Of a DNA stretch of 64,000 nt, positions 7,947 to 16,580 are shown in pieces. The notes beneath the pieces were generated by a model. It was not told the origin of the DNA. It ran no database searches and saw nothing but the letters and a program-made list of their open reading frames with translations. Position 1 is the stretch's first letter, and the number at the start of each line of letters is the position of its first letter. The stretch is from SIG714 sp964638675. Its GTDB lineage: Bacteria; Bacillota; Clostridia; Oscillospirales; CAG-272. The DNA lies in NCBI GenBank assembly GCA_964638675.1, contig CAZXAU010000009.1, positions 34,925 to 98,924 on the forward strand, read 5' to 3'. The position numbers were made by a program, and so were the translations under genes.

Positions 7947-8927
7947 TTATCTTTCTTCCTTGAAATAATTAACTCCGAGCCATGCGGGAGGCTGTGTTTC
8001 ACGTTTACGGCGCAGGCTTACGCTGATAAGTACTATGATAGTAACAACATAAGGAAGCATCTCGAGAAGGGGCATAAACTGCATACTGACCTTGACATAA
8101 TTTGAAAGAATGTAGAGTCCGCCGAAGAGATATGAGCCTATAATGGCCGTGGATGAATTCCAGACCGCAAATATGACAAGCGCTATAGCAAGCCATCCTC
8201 TGTCGCCAAAGCCGTTATTTGACCAGATACCGCTTGAATAGTCCATAATATAATACAGTCCGCCGAGTCCTGCAATCGAACCGCCTGTAATGATTGAAAA
8301 ATACTTATATTTATCAACATTTATTCCTGCAGCATATGCAGTTGCCGGGTTTTCACCGACAGCACGGAGCTTGAGTCCGACCTTTGTCTTTGAAATAATG
8401 AGAGAAACCACAACTGCGATTATCAATGCCAGATAGACCATGAATCCGTAATTGAGGAAAACATCTCCGAACCATCCGAGATCTGAAGCAAACGGCAGTC
8501 TTGTTTTGAATGCCTTTGCCGCCTCGGTAAGTGCAAGAAAAGGAATCTCGCTTCCCGATATTTTAATCAGTGAGCCGCCGAAGAAGTTACCAACTCCGAC
8601 TCCGAATGTCGTCAGGGCAAGTCCCGTGACATTCTGATTGGCTTTGAGAGTAACTGTCAGGAAGGCATATATTGCCGATGCAAACGCCGAGCCTAAAATA
8701 CAGGAGAAAAATGCGATAAGTACCGCCGTGAAAGGTTCAACCTTATCAACGCCAGATTTGTAGAAAAACGAGCCGACAACACCGGAAATCGCACCGATAT
8801 ACATAATTCCGGGAATTCCAAGATTGAGGTTACCTGCCTTTTCGGTAAGGATCTCACCGGTTGATCCGAACAAAAGAGGAGTTCCCTGAAGAACAGCACG
8901 GTTTATAAATTGAGCTATTGGAAACAT
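7947..8927 (-). CDS. nupQ: Nucleoside ABC transporter permease (NupQ-like)
   Basis: A 326-residue inner-membrane permease of the branched-chain amino acid/ribose superfamily, BmpA-associated nucleoside branch. It shows the long helix set and motifs such as GSTGEILTEKAGNLNLGIPG near the N-terminus and VGLKLRAVGENPATAYAAGI in the middle, as in NupQ/YufQ. It is the last gene of the operon and overlaps the preceding permease by one base (TAATG). It should form the membrane channel with the product at 8927-10126 for nucleoside uptake. The symbol is by homology. Confidence 0.88.
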   Translation of the reverse strand: MFPIAQFINRAVLQGTPLLFGSTGEILTEKAGNLNLGIPGIMYIGAISGVVGSFFYKSGVDKVEPFTAVLIAFFSCILGSAFASAIYAFLTVTLKANQNVTGLALTTFGVGVGNFFGGSLIKISGSEIPFLALTEAAKAFKTRLPFASDLGWFGDVFLNYGFMVYLALIIAVVVSLIISKTKVGLKLRAVGENPATAYAAGINVDKYKYFSIITGGSIAGLGGLYYIMDYSSGIWSNNGFGDRGWLAIALVIFAVWNSSTAIIGSYLFGGLYILSNYVKVSMQFMPLLEMLPYVVTIIVLISVSLRRKRETQPPAWLGVNYFKEER

Positions 8928-10126
8928 TATTGGGCCTCCTTTCCGGCTTTTTCTGATACTTCGGCTTTTTCACTCAGATTGCATTCTTTATTACTGTCTG
9001 AAGTATGTTTTTTGTGATGTGTACGGAAATGCATCTGATAATTGAGGAAAAATTCACACCCGATTATAAAGAAGAGAATAATTCCGGTGAGTATCTCCGA
9101 ATAGGATTCGTTAAGTCCCTGTCTGAGTGAAACTTCGGATGCACCTCTTGAAAGAAATACAAGTAGAAAACTTGATAAAAACATAAAGATCGGGTTAAAC
9201 TTTGCAAGCCATGCAACCATGATTGCAGTAAAGCCGTTTCCGCCTGCAAGATTTGCATCTATAGAATGATGTATCATTCCGGTCAGCATAAGTCCGACAA
9301 GTCCGCAGAGTGCACCCGAGAGAATTACAGTGCGGGTTATGACCTTTTTTACATCGATCCCTATATATTTTGCCGTGTTACTGCTTTCTCCGACTACTGT
9401 GATCTCATATCCGTGCTTGCTTTTATAAAGATAAAAATACATAAACACAGACAAAGCAATTGCAATGATTATTGCGAGAAGGTTTCTTTCACCGAAAATA
9501 TCTGGAAACCATCCGTGACTGAGCAAGGAAGGACCGACTGTATTCGATCCGCTCTTATCGGCGACCTTAAGGAAAAATTCGACAAACTGAATTGCAACAT
9601 AGTTAAGCATAAGGGTGAAAAGTGTTTCATTAGTTCCCCATCTAGATTTGAAAAACGCAGGAATGAAGCCCCAGATCGCACCTGCTAAAATTGCGGCAAG
9701 CGTCATGATGATCATGAGCAACCATTCCGGAACTTTTCCGCCGAGATAAAACATCACAAGTGCGGTTGACAAAGCACCTACAAGCACCTGACCTTCAGCA
9801 CCCGTGTTCCAGAATTTCATTTTGAATGAGGGTGCAAGTGCAATGGCTATACTGAGAAGTATTGCGATCTCACGAAGGGTGACCATAGTGATCCTCGATG
9901 TTCCGAAGTTTCCTTCAACCATGGATGCATAGATCTTTATAGGATCCTGCTTTGTTATAAGCATTGTCAGAAGTCCGCAGAATACAAGTGCGGAAAGAAT
10001 TGCGCATGCACGAACGGCAATGCTTCGTTTCAAGCTTACATTTTTTCTTTTAGTTATAGTAATAAAGGGTTCATGACTGCCTTTTTTTACTTTGCTTTTG
10101 ATTTCGGAATTATCAGCCATTTTCAT
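8927..10126 (-). CDS. nupP: Nucleoside ABC transporter permease (NupP-like)
   Basis: A 399-residue permease with a basic cytoplasmic N-terminus (about 45 residues), around ten membrane segments and a charged C-terminal tail. KHGYEITVVGESSNTAKYIGI matches the conserved cytoplasmic loop of the NupP/YufP permeases. The reading frame opens at GTG 10129, but ATG 10126 lies 5 bases from GGAAGG and is preferred; ATG 10120 is also possible. The start overlaps the end of the ATPase gene. It pairs with NupQ-like 7947-8927. Confidence 0.88.
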   Translation of the reverse strand: MKMADNSEIKSKVKKGSHEPFITITKRKNVSLKRSIAVRACAILSALVFCGLLTMLITKQDPIKIYASMVEGNFGTSRITMVTLREIAILLSIAIALAPSFKMKFWNTGAEGQVLVGALSTALVMFYLGGKVPEWLLMIIMTLAAILAGAIWGFIPAFFKSRWGTNETLFTLMLNYVAIQFVEFFLKVADKSGSNTVGPSLLSHGWFPDIFGERNLLAIIIAIALSVFMYFYLYKSKHGYEITVVGESSNTAKYIGIDVKKVITRTVILSGALCGLVGLMLTGMIHHSIDANLAGGNGFTAIMVAWLAKFNPIFMFLSSFLLVFLSRGASEVSLRQGLNESYSEILTGIILFFIIGCEFFLNYQMHFRTHHKKHTSDSNKECNLSEKAEVSEKAGKEAQ

Positions 10127-11654
10127 CACCGCCTTCCTTTGATTTTGTCATAAGCAGACCTATTTCTTCTTTTTTTGCGGTTCTTGCGTCTACAATTCCG
10201 CTGATCCTTCCGGACGAAATGACCATGATCCTGTCGCAAAGCCCTATCAGTACATCAAGGTCTTCGCCTACAAAAATAACTGCAACACCGCTGTCCTTCT
10301 GCTGAGTCAGAAGATTGTATATCATATATGACGAGTTTACATCAAGTCCTCTGACTGGGTAAGCCGCCATAAGCAGTGTAGGCGCTGCTGCAATTTCACG
10401 TCCGACAAGCACCTTTTGAACATTTCCTCCCGAGAGTGTACGCACGGGAGTTTTTACGCTCGGCGTTTTCACCTGCAGACTTTCAACAATTCTGTCGGCG
10501 AGCTTATGCGGAGGAACTCTGTCAAGAAATGGAGATTTGCCGTTTCTGTAGCTTCTGAGCATCATATTATCGATGAGATCCATATTTCCGACAAGTCCCA
10601 TTCCGAGACGATCTTCGGGTACAAACGAAAGCCTGACTCCGAGATCACGTATCTGAATAGGAGTTTTCTTTTTAAGATCGACCTGTTCGTCGTTTTCGGG
10701 ATCAATATAAATGATATCACCATCCGAATAAGGAAGAAGACCTGCTATCGCTTCTAAAAGTTCACGCTGTCCGCTCCCTGCAATTCCTGCAATTCCAAGT
10801 ATTTCACCCGAGCGTGCGGTGAATGAAATATCGTCAAGGACTCTTACCCCATCGTGATTTGTCATTCCGAGATTTTTGACACAAAGTCTATCCGTACAGT
10901 TTTTCGGCTCTGTTCTTCCGATCTCAAGTGTTACATTCTGACCCACCATCATTTCGGTCAGCATGTGCTCGTTTACATCCGAAGTTTTAACGGTTGCTAT
11001 ATACTTTCCTTTGCGAAGGATCGCAACACGGTCGGAAAGCGACATGACCTCATTGAGCTTATGTGTGATAATAATAATACTCTTGCCGTCATCCCTCATT
11101 CTGCGCAGAACAGCGAAAAGCTTTTGTGTTTCCTGCGGTGTCAAAACAGCTGTCGGCTCGTCAAGGATCAGAATATCCGCTCCACGGTAAAGTACCTTAA
11201 TTATTTCAACCGACTGCTTTTCCGAAACACTCATGTCATATATCTTTTTGTTCGGGTCGATATCAAAGCCGTAGCGTGCAGAGATCTCCGCTACTCTTTT
11301 TGCCGATTTTTTGATGTTAAATTTTTCGTCATCAATTCCGAGGACAATATTTTCGGTCGCAGTGAAAATGTCTACAAGCTTGAAATGCTGATGGATCATT
11401 CCGATTCCGTAAGAAAAGGCGTCCTTCGGAGAGTTGATGATCGCTCTGCTTCCGCGGACATAGATCTCACCTTCATCGGGTGTATATATACCAAGGCACA
11501 TATTCATGAGCGATGTTTTTCCGCTTCCGTTTTCACCGAGAAGCGCAAGGATCTCGCCCTCCATAAGATCAAATGTGATTCCGTCATTTGCTTTGACATC
11601 TCCAAATGCCTTAGTTATATTTTCAAAATGCAGAGCTGTGTTCTTTTCGGACAT
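10113..11654 (-). CDS. nupO: Nucleoside ABC transporter ATP-binding protein (NupO-like)
   Basis: A 513-residue protein with two fused nucleotide-binding domains, as in NupO/YufO and RbsA. Domain 1 has GENGSGKTS and LILDEPTAVLTPQE. Domain 2 has GIAGSGQRE, the signature LSGGNVQKVLVGREI and a degenerate Walker B region (LLMAAYPVRGLDV). Degeneracy of the second site is common in this family. I place the start at MSEKN (11654); the open frame extends to 11762 but runs through leader element B, as it does in the unrelated gene at 763. An in-frame ATG at 11666 is the alternative. Confidence 0.88.
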   Translation of the reverse strand: MSEKNTALHFENITKAFGDVKANDGITFDLMEGEILALLGENGSGKTSLMNMCLGIYTPDEGEIYVRGSRAIINSPKDAFSYGIGMIHQHFKLVDIFTATENIVLGIDDEKFNIKKSAKRVAEISARYGFDIDPNKKIYDMSVSEKQSVEIIKVLYRGADILILDEPTAVLTPQETQKLFAVLRRMRDDGKSIIIITHKLNEVMSLSDRVAILRKGKYIATVKTSDVNEHMLTEMMVGQNVTLEIGRTEPKNCTDRLCVKNLGMTNHDGVRVLDDISFTARSGEILGIAGIAGSGQRELLEAIAGLLPYSDGDIIYIDPENDEQVDLKKKTPIQIRDLGVRLSFVPEDRLGMGLVGNMDLIDNMMLRSYRNGKSPFLDRVPPHKLADRIVESLQVKTPSVKTPVRTLSGGNVQKVLVGREIAAAPTLLMAAYPVRGLDVNSSYMIYNLLTQQKDSGVAVIFVGEDLDVLIGLCDRIMVISSGRISGIVDARTAKKEEIGLLMTKSKEGGDENG

Positions 11655-11764
11655 ATTTATGACCATGGCTTTCGCATTGCGAAAGCTTCCTTTCCATGTG
11701 GAATTGGGGCTCCGCATCGGTGCGAAAGCCACAAAACGCCGTTTGAAAGATCTATCTTTCAAAC
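11655..11764 (-). repeat. Leader element B, copy 2
   Basis: On the minus strand this copy begins with the palindrome TTTGAAAGAT / ATCTTTCAAA (11742-11763), passes GTGGCTTTCGCACC, lacks about 20 bases of the third stem found in the other copies, then shows AAAGGA, the hairpin GCTTTCGC / GCGAAAGC (11668-11686) and ATGGTCATAAAT before the ATG at 11654. It sits inside the nup operon between the binding-protein and ATPase genes. Because of the deletion it is open in frame with the ATPase. Confidence 0.75.
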
Positions 11765-11808
11765 ATTTACTCCTGTAAATATTTACTCCTATAAGATAAA
11801 AGGAATAC

Positions 11809-11848
11809 GGGGTTGCCGCATCGGATGAGTCCGGTATACGACAGCCCC
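11809..11848 (-). terminator. Intergenic hairpin after the binding-protein gene
   Basis: GGGGCTG and CAACCCC arms flank an imperfect stem, with a modest T-rich tail on the minus strand. It may be a partial terminator or processing site that lowers ATPase and permease expression relative to the abundant binding protein, which is common in ABC operons. Confidence 0.5.
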
Positions 11849-11863
11849 TTAAAAAATTATTGA

Positions 11864-13165
11864 TCAGTCACCGTAGTTGGTATTCAGGTTTGTTACTCCG
11901 TCAATTATGATGTCGAAGTAAGGAGCAGAACGGAAGTCACTTCCCGATTCATCAAAGTAACCGTCATGAATTACATTTGTTTCGCCCTGGAAGTCTCCGT
12001 CAACGTCAGCTTCGTACTCTGTAAGAGTCTTGCCGTCTACAGTGAACTTCGAGGTGTCAAATACATGAAGTGTTCCTGCTTTGAAGTCTGCGATTGCCTT
12101 AGCGATTGCCGCTTCGGTTCCGTCAGCCGCAACATCGTAGTTGATTCCCGAAAGAACGATAGCACCTGTTGCGATAGTGCCTGTGTAGTCCTTAGCGAAC
12201 TCTGTACCGTTATTTACGCTCTTAGCTGCTTCGAGGAAGAAAGGAGCCCAGTTGATAGCAGACGATATAATAAATGTTTCTTTTCCTGCCGAGTATGTGC
12301 TTCCATTGTAAGAAACGTTCGGAACGCCGTTTACTTCACATGCTGTAGGAGCACCGAGAGAGTCAGCATGCTGGCTGATGAGAACGCATTTGTCGATTGT
12401 GATAAGTGAGTTAGCAGCTTCCATTTCTTTTGCCTGGTCGTACCAAGAACCTGTGTAGCGGACCTTCATCGTAGCAGTGGGGCAAACCGAACGTGCACCG
12501 AGGTAGAATGATGTCATACCAGAAACAACTTCTGCATATGTGAATGCTCCGACATATCCGATTACAGCTTCCTCAGCTTTGATCTTGCCTGATTCGATCA
12601 TTTCGTTGAGCTTGAGACCTGCTGCAATACCTGCAAGGTATCTTCCTTCATATATAGAAGCGAATGCGTTGTGGAAGTTTGCAACATCCTTGTTTGCATA
12701 TTTGGAGGTTGTACCTGTCATATGAACAAACTGAACATCAGGATATTCTTTTGCTGCCTGAACAACATATGATTCATGACCGAAGCTGTCCGCAAAGATA
12801 AGCTTGCATCCCTTTTCTGCAAGGTCACGTGCTGCATCGTAGCAAGCTGATGTCTCGGGAATGTTGACCTTGATGAGTGCCTGTTCATCACTAAGATTAA
12901 GAGCTGTCTTAACACTATTGAATGCCTTGATAAAGTTATTGTCGTATGTGGAGTTTTCGTCGTGGAGGCAGATAAGTCCCATTTTGAAATCCTCTTTTAC
13001 TTCAAAGTCCTTTGTAAGTGACGGAGCGGCAAGGAGGGGTGCACTTTCGCCGTGCTTCTCCGAACCTGTCTGAGGTGTTGTGGTAGTGGGTGTTGTTGTG
13101 CACGAAGCGAGCACTGCAACTGCCATGACTAATGCGAGTGTGAGAGCGATAATTTTTTTGAACAT
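11864..13165 (-). CDS. nupN: BMP-family nucleoside-binding lipoprotein (NupN/BmpA-like)
   Basis: A 433-residue substrate-binding lipoprotein. The signal peptide ends in a lipobox (AVLASC, Cys about residue 21). A Thr/Pro linker follows, then the BMP/PnrA domain: FKMGLICLHDENSTYDNNF, an FADSFGHE-type segment and GYVGAFTYAEV. BMP proteins bind purine nucleosides outside the membrane. The start at 13165 follows GGAGGCAAAAAA; the upstream TTG in frame would include the ribosome-binding site. It is the first gene of the operon and is preceded by a guanine-class riboswitch, which supports purine uptake. Confidence 0.9.
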   Translation of the reverse strand: MFKKIIALTLALVMAVAVLASCTTTPTTTTPQTGSEKHGESAPLLAAPSLTKDFEVKEDFKMGLICLHDENSTYDNNFIKAFNSVKTALNLSDEQALIKVNIPETSACYDAARDLAEKGCKLIFADSFGHESYVVQAAKEYPDVQFVHMTGTTSKYANKDVANFHNAFASIYEGRYLAGIAAGLKLNEMIESGKIKAEEAVIGYVGAFTYAEVVSGMTSFYLGARSVCPTATMKVRYTGSWYDQAKEMEAANSLITIDKCVLISQHADSLGAPTACEVNGVPNVSYNGSTYSAGKETFIISSAINWAPFFLEAAKSVNNGTEFAKDYTGTIATGAIVLSGINYDVAADGTEAAIAKAIADFKAGTLHVFDTSKFTVDGKTLTEYEADVDGDFQGETNVIHDGYFDESGSDFRSAPYFDIIIDGVTNLNTNYGD

Positions 13166-13269
13166 TTTTTTGCCTCCGTTCAATTGTTTATAAATTAAGG
13201 GATTCTCCCTTTTAAACCGATTTAAGAGATTTCAACAATCTCATTCTTATTTTACATCTTGCTTTACGG

Positions 13270-13308
13270 AATAAAAAACAAATAAGCGTGCCGCTCTGTT
13301 TGGCACGC
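13270..13308 (-). terminator. Riboswitch-associated terminator before nup operon
   Basis: On the minus strand GCGTGCC / GGCACGC (13308-13302, 13292-13286) is followed by TTATTTGTTTTTT. It lies about 80 bases after the purine aptamer and about 100 bases before the first codon, where an expression platform is expected. Confidence 0.85.
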
Positions 13309-13388
13309 CGTAAAACGAAAATAAGAACAACACGGCACATAAAACAGCCTGTCAACCAAAGTTTTCTGGAAGTTATGTGACGGATTCA

Positions 13389-13456
13389 ACTTATAGTCGG
13401 ATAATTACGGTTATCCGGTAGAAACTTTCTGACCATATTTCAGAGGATATATAAGT
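13389..13456 (-). ncRNA. Purine riboswitch aptamer (guanine class)
   Basis: On the minus strand, P1 is ACTTATA / TATAAGT. The conserved pieces follow in order: TATATCC, loop 2 AATATGG closed by TCTGA / TCAGA, junction AGTTTCTACC, P3 GGATAA / TTATCC with loop CCGTAA, and GACTAT. The C in GACTAT at the ligand-contact position (C74 in the xpt numbering) marks the guanine/hypoxanthine class rather than adenine. With the terminator downstream, high purine should switch off the nucleoside importer. Confidence 0.95.
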
Positions 13457-13528
13457 TATTATATTATAATTGTTAAATTTCATCTCGCAGGGGCATAGAA
13501 CACAACCTGACACCCAACCGATACCGGA

Positions 13529-13557
13529 ATTATAAAGCATAAACGACCGTTTGTCAA
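13529..13557 (-). promoter_or_regulatory. Promoter of the nup operon
   Basis: On the minus strand TTGACA (13557-13552) and TATAAT (13534-13529) are 17 bases apart. Transcription would start about 70 bases ahead of the riboswitch. Confidence 0.85.
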
Positions 13558-13641
13558 GACAAAAATCGCTATTTTATTAAATTCGTCATAACCCGATAAA
13601 AAAATCAAAACAAAAGGTTTGAAAATGTTGCATTTTGAATA

Positions 13642-13670
13642 TTGCATTTTATCCGATAAAATGTTATGAT
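13642..13670 (+). promoter_or_regulatory. Promoter of the pyrR-uraA operon
   Basis: TTGCAT (13642-13647) and TATGAT (13665-13670) have 17-base spacing, placing the transcript start just before the PyrR-binding hairpin. The region 13558-13641 between the divergent promoters is AT-rich and shows nothing else. Confidence 0.75.
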
Positions 13671-13686
13671 AGTGAAAATCAATGAG

Positions 13687-13802
13687 GTCTTTAAATCCGG
13701 TACAGAGAGACCGGCAAGACGGATGATATACAATGCTTAATGAGGATCCATGCCTTCTTATTGTTGATTGCCCTGTCTTGCCATGCCGGCAAGGCTTTTT
13801 TG
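13687..13802 (+). promoter_or_regulatory. PyrR-responsive attenuator (anti-antiterminator, antiterminator, terminator)
   Basis: The hairpin at 13687-13720 has outer arms GTCTT / AAGAC and an inner CCGGT / ACCGG stem holding ACAGAGAG, which matches the PyrR-binding loop consensus. Its 3' arm GGCAAGAC (13713-13720) is exactly complementary to GTCTTGCC (13775-13782), giving an antiterminator. The terminator is CTTGCC / GGCAAG (13777-13793) plus a T-run. UMP-bound PyrR should stabilise the first hairpin and favour termination. Confidence 0.9.
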
Positions 13803-13842
13803 TTTGAATTATCAGGAGTTATCAGAGAATGGAGGTGTAAAA

Positions 13843-14379
13843 ATGTCGGAATACAAAGCTTTGATAATGGATGCCGCAGCTTTTGACAGAACGCTGACAA
13901 GACTGTCACATGAAATAAATGAGCATGACAATACAGATGATCTCATTATTGTCGGAATCAGGCGTCGTGGAGTATCGCTTGCCGGAATGATTGCCGAAAA
14001 ACTCGGGAAAATTACCGGAAAGACAATTCCGACCGGAGAGATCGATATTTCCTTCTATAGAGATGATATATCTCTTTTATCGAGAGATCCTTCACTGAAA
14101 AACACCGACATTTCACTTTCGGTTGAGGGCAAGACCATAGTTCTGGTCGATGATGTGATATACACCGGCAGAACGGCAAGAGCGGCAATGGAGGCCGTGA
14201 TCGCACTCGGACGCCCCAAAGCAATACGACTTGCCGTGCTTATTGACCGCGGTCACAGAGAGCTTCCCATCCGTGCCGATTATGTCGGAAAGAACATTCC
14301 GACATCGAGGAGCGAAATGGTTGCAGTGTGTGTGCCTGAATTTGACGGTATGTCCGGAGTAATGCTGTATGATCTTTGA
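13843..14379 (+). CDS. pyrR: PyrR, pyrimidine operon attenuator / uracil phosphoribosyltransferase
   Basis: A 178-residue PyrR. The PRPP-binding signature TIVLVDDVIYTGRTAR lies at about residues 97-112, and the family segments IVGIRRRGVSLA and AVLIDRGHRELPIRADYVGKN are present. PyrR binds the leader RNA of pyrimidine genes in the presence of UMP and has weak uracil phosphoribosyltransferase activity. The start at 13843 follows GGAGGTGTAAAA; an upstream extension would cross the terminator. It is co-transcribed with the uracil permease 110 bp downstream. Confidence 0.95.
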   Translation: MSEYKALIMDAAAFDRTLTRLSHEINEHDNTDDLIIVGIRRRGVSLAGMIAEKLGKITGKTIPTGEIDISFYRDDISLLSRDPSLKNTDISLSVEGKTIVLVDDVIYTGRTARAAMEAVIALGRPKAIRLAVLIDRGHRELPIRADYVGKNIPTSRSEMVAVCVPEFDGMSGVMLYDL

Positions 14380-14489
14380 TAATTCTGAATACCGTGCAGG
14401 ATTTTAAGTGCTTATATGCATAAATGCATACGCATAAATGCCTAAGCATTTGAGATAAAAAATTTTATTTTAAGAATGGAGAACCAACC

Positions 14490-15842
14490 ATGAACCTCAC
14501 TTACAAAGTTTCCGATAAGCCAAAGTTCGGACAGGTGATAATATTCGCCATCCAACAGCTTCTCGCAATTCTCGCCGCAACAATTGCAGTACCTGCCATC
14601 GTCGGCAACGGTATGTCACAGTCGGCAGCACTCTTCGGCGCAGGCGTCGGAACAATAGTCTACCTTTTATTTACCAAATTCAAGAGCCCTGTTTTCCTCG
14701 GTTCTTCATTCGCATTCATCGATTCGATGTTTGTAGCATTTGCAGGCGGCGTTTCAATGCAGCTTGGTTATCTCGGACTTATCATAGGAGCTGTCTTTGC
14801 AGGTCTCATATATGTCGTCATAGCACTTATCGTTAAGATTGCGGGAACAAAATGGATAAATAAGATCATGCCCGCAGTCATTATCGGTCCCACAGTCGCA
14901 ATAATCGGACTCTCACTCGCAGGAAATGCAGTAGGTGATGCAATAGGTTCATCAGCAGGATTTACCGCACTCGAATCCGGCTCATATATAATGGGAGCCA
15001 AGAGCTGGATATGCCTGCTCTGTGCGCTCGTAACACTCGGAACAGTAGTTCTCTGCTCGGTATACGGCAAGAAAATGACAAAAATGATTCCCTTTATCAT
15101 AGGCATCGCAGCAGGATATGCATTAGCGGCGATCTTCACTGTAATCGGAATTCTCACAAAGAACGACACATTTAAGATAATCAACTTCTCACTTTTTGAA
15201 AGCATGAAATGGATTCCCGAATTCACATTCATTGAAGCAATCAAGGGCATTAAAGAGCTTTCTGCCGAATATGTCATAGAAATTGCGTTTGCATATATTC
15301 CGGTTGCATTCGTTGTATTTGCAGAGCATATCGCAGACCACAAGAATCTCTCTTCGATCATTGACAGCGACCTTCTTGAAAACCCCGGACTTCACAGAAC
15401 ACTTCTCGGCGACGGTGTAGGCTCGGCTGTCGGCTCGATCTTCGGAGGATGCCCCAACACAACATATGGTGAATCGGTCGGTTGCGTTGCGATCTCGGGA
15501 AATGCATCTGTCGTAACGATATTTGCAACAGCAATACTCGCTGTAATCTCAGCATTCGTTGCTCCCTTCACAACCTTCCTTGCAACAATTCCCTCCTGCG
15601 TAATGGGCGGTGTATGTATCGCACTCTACGGATTCATAGCAGTATCGGGTCTGAAAATGCTTCAGGGAGTTGACCTCGGTGAAAACCGCAACCTCTTTAC
15701 AGCATCGGTCATTCTCATCACAGGTATCGGCGGTATGGCACTCAAAGTAAGCGGAGTCAAGATTACATCGGTTGCATGTGCACTTATCCTCGGCATCATA
15801 GTCAATCTCGTCCTCTCGAAAAAATCTGAAAAGAAAAACTGA
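14490..15842 (+). CDS. uraA: Uracil permease (NCS2 family)
   Basis: A 450-residue NCS2 nucleobase transporter with about 14 membrane segments. GGCPNTTYGESVG is the conserved NCS2 signature in its uracil-permease form, and an acidic residue lies in FAEHIADHKN. Downstream of pyrR and its attenuator, it most likely imports uracil with protons. The 14380-14489 gap contains short TGCATAAATGC-type repeats and an AAATGC / GCATTT hairpin but no second PyrR site that I can see. Confidence 0.93.
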   Translation: MNLTYKVSDKPKFGQVIIFAIQQLLAILAATIAVPAIVGNGMSQSAALFGAGVGTIVYLLFTKFKSPVFLGSSFAFIDSMFVAFAGGVSMQLGYLGLIIGAVFAGLIYVVIALIVKIAGTKWINKIMPAVIIGPTVAIIGLSLAGNAVGDAIGSSAGFTALESGSYIMGAKSWICLLCALVTLGTVVLCSVYGKKMTKMIPFIIGIAAGYALAAIFTVIGILTKNDTFKIINFSLFESMKWIPEFTFIEAIKGIKELSAEYVIEIAFAYIPVAFVVFAEHIADHKNLSSIIDSDLLENPGLHRTLLGDGVGSAVGSIFGGCPNTTYGESVGCVAISGNASVVTIFATAILAVISAFVAPFTTFLATIPSCVMGGVCIALYGFIAVSGLKMLQGVDLGENRNLFTASVILITGIGGMALKVSGVKITSVACALILGIIVNLVLSKKSEKKN

Positions 15843-15888
15843 TTGGACTCAGACTGTCATATAAGTTTTAATTAAATATTCCATAAAC

Positions 15889-15917
15889 AAAACCGCATTC
15901 CAAAGAGTGCGGTTTTT
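15889..15917 (+). terminator. Terminator of pyrR-uraA
   Basis: AAAACCGCA / TGCGGTTTTT around a 10-base loop, with a T-run. Confidence 0.9.
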
Positions 15918-15980
15918 GATTATCGTATTATTTGTCAATTCAAATCCGTGAGATCTCTTAAAACACTTATGTAAAGCATG

Positions 15981-16373
15981 TCAGAAATCTTTGCCGCAAA
16001 TTGTTTTTTGGCTCAAAATTTCGGATTTGATTTTGCTCGCAAATCCAACAAGATCGTATGCTAAGTCCGAAGGCACTTCAACCCCGTCATGTATGTATTG
16101 CTGATCTTTGCTGTATTTATCGGTAATAAATATATTGTAATCCTGCCGCTGAACCAGATATAAAATGTTTATGCAAATGCGATCATTGTATATCTGATAA
16201 GCATACAGAGGACCGTAGAAAACCAACCTTCCATTCTTATCAAGTAAGTTTCCCAAATCGTTTTTTGTGAATGAAAAACCATAGTCATCAATCAAAAAAC
16301 AAAACAATTCCTTGATTTTTGTTTCAATACTGTCATTGTCTGTCTTAAATATTTTTTTTATCTTGCCAAACAA
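15981..16373 (-). CDS. Hypothetical protein
   Basis: A 130-residue soluble protein with a basic N-terminus, no signal peptide and an aromatic-rich middle (YGPLYAYQIYNDRICINILYLVQ). It starts at TTG 16373, supported by AGAGGTGAT five to six bases upstream. I do not recognise the family. Its size, single-domain look and isolation beside a DUF4304-like gene resemble small accessory or immunity-type genes, but that is only a guess. The 16374-16580 gap shows no gene. Confidence 0.55.
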   Translation of the reverse strand: MFGKIKKIFKTDNDSIETKIKELFCFLIDDYGFSFTKNDLGNLLDKNGRLVFYGPLYAYQIYNDRICINILYLVQRQDYNIFITDKYSKDQQYIHDGVEVPSDLAYDLVGFASKIKSEILSQKTICGKDF

Positions 16374-16580
16374 CTTGTATCACCTCTTCCCTGCTGTATT
16401 TATAGATGCTCTCAGAATTTGATGATACCGGTGTGCTTTAAATACTATGAGCAAAAACAACAAATTAATCAATCAATAAATTTTCTTACATAAATGAATA
16501 CTCGCTCGAAGGGTGAATACAAAACCTGATGTCCATCGGGCTTTTGCATCATACTTGCAAACGAAGTCTATGTATGCGAA

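Noticed and set aside
14380..14489. Second PyrR-binding site before uraA
   Set aside because: The gap has only short TGCATAAATGC-like repeats and no AGAGAG loop or terminator.
15403..15555. Prophage or insertion sequence
   Set aside because: No transposase, integrase or phage structural motif was found here or anywhere else in the window.
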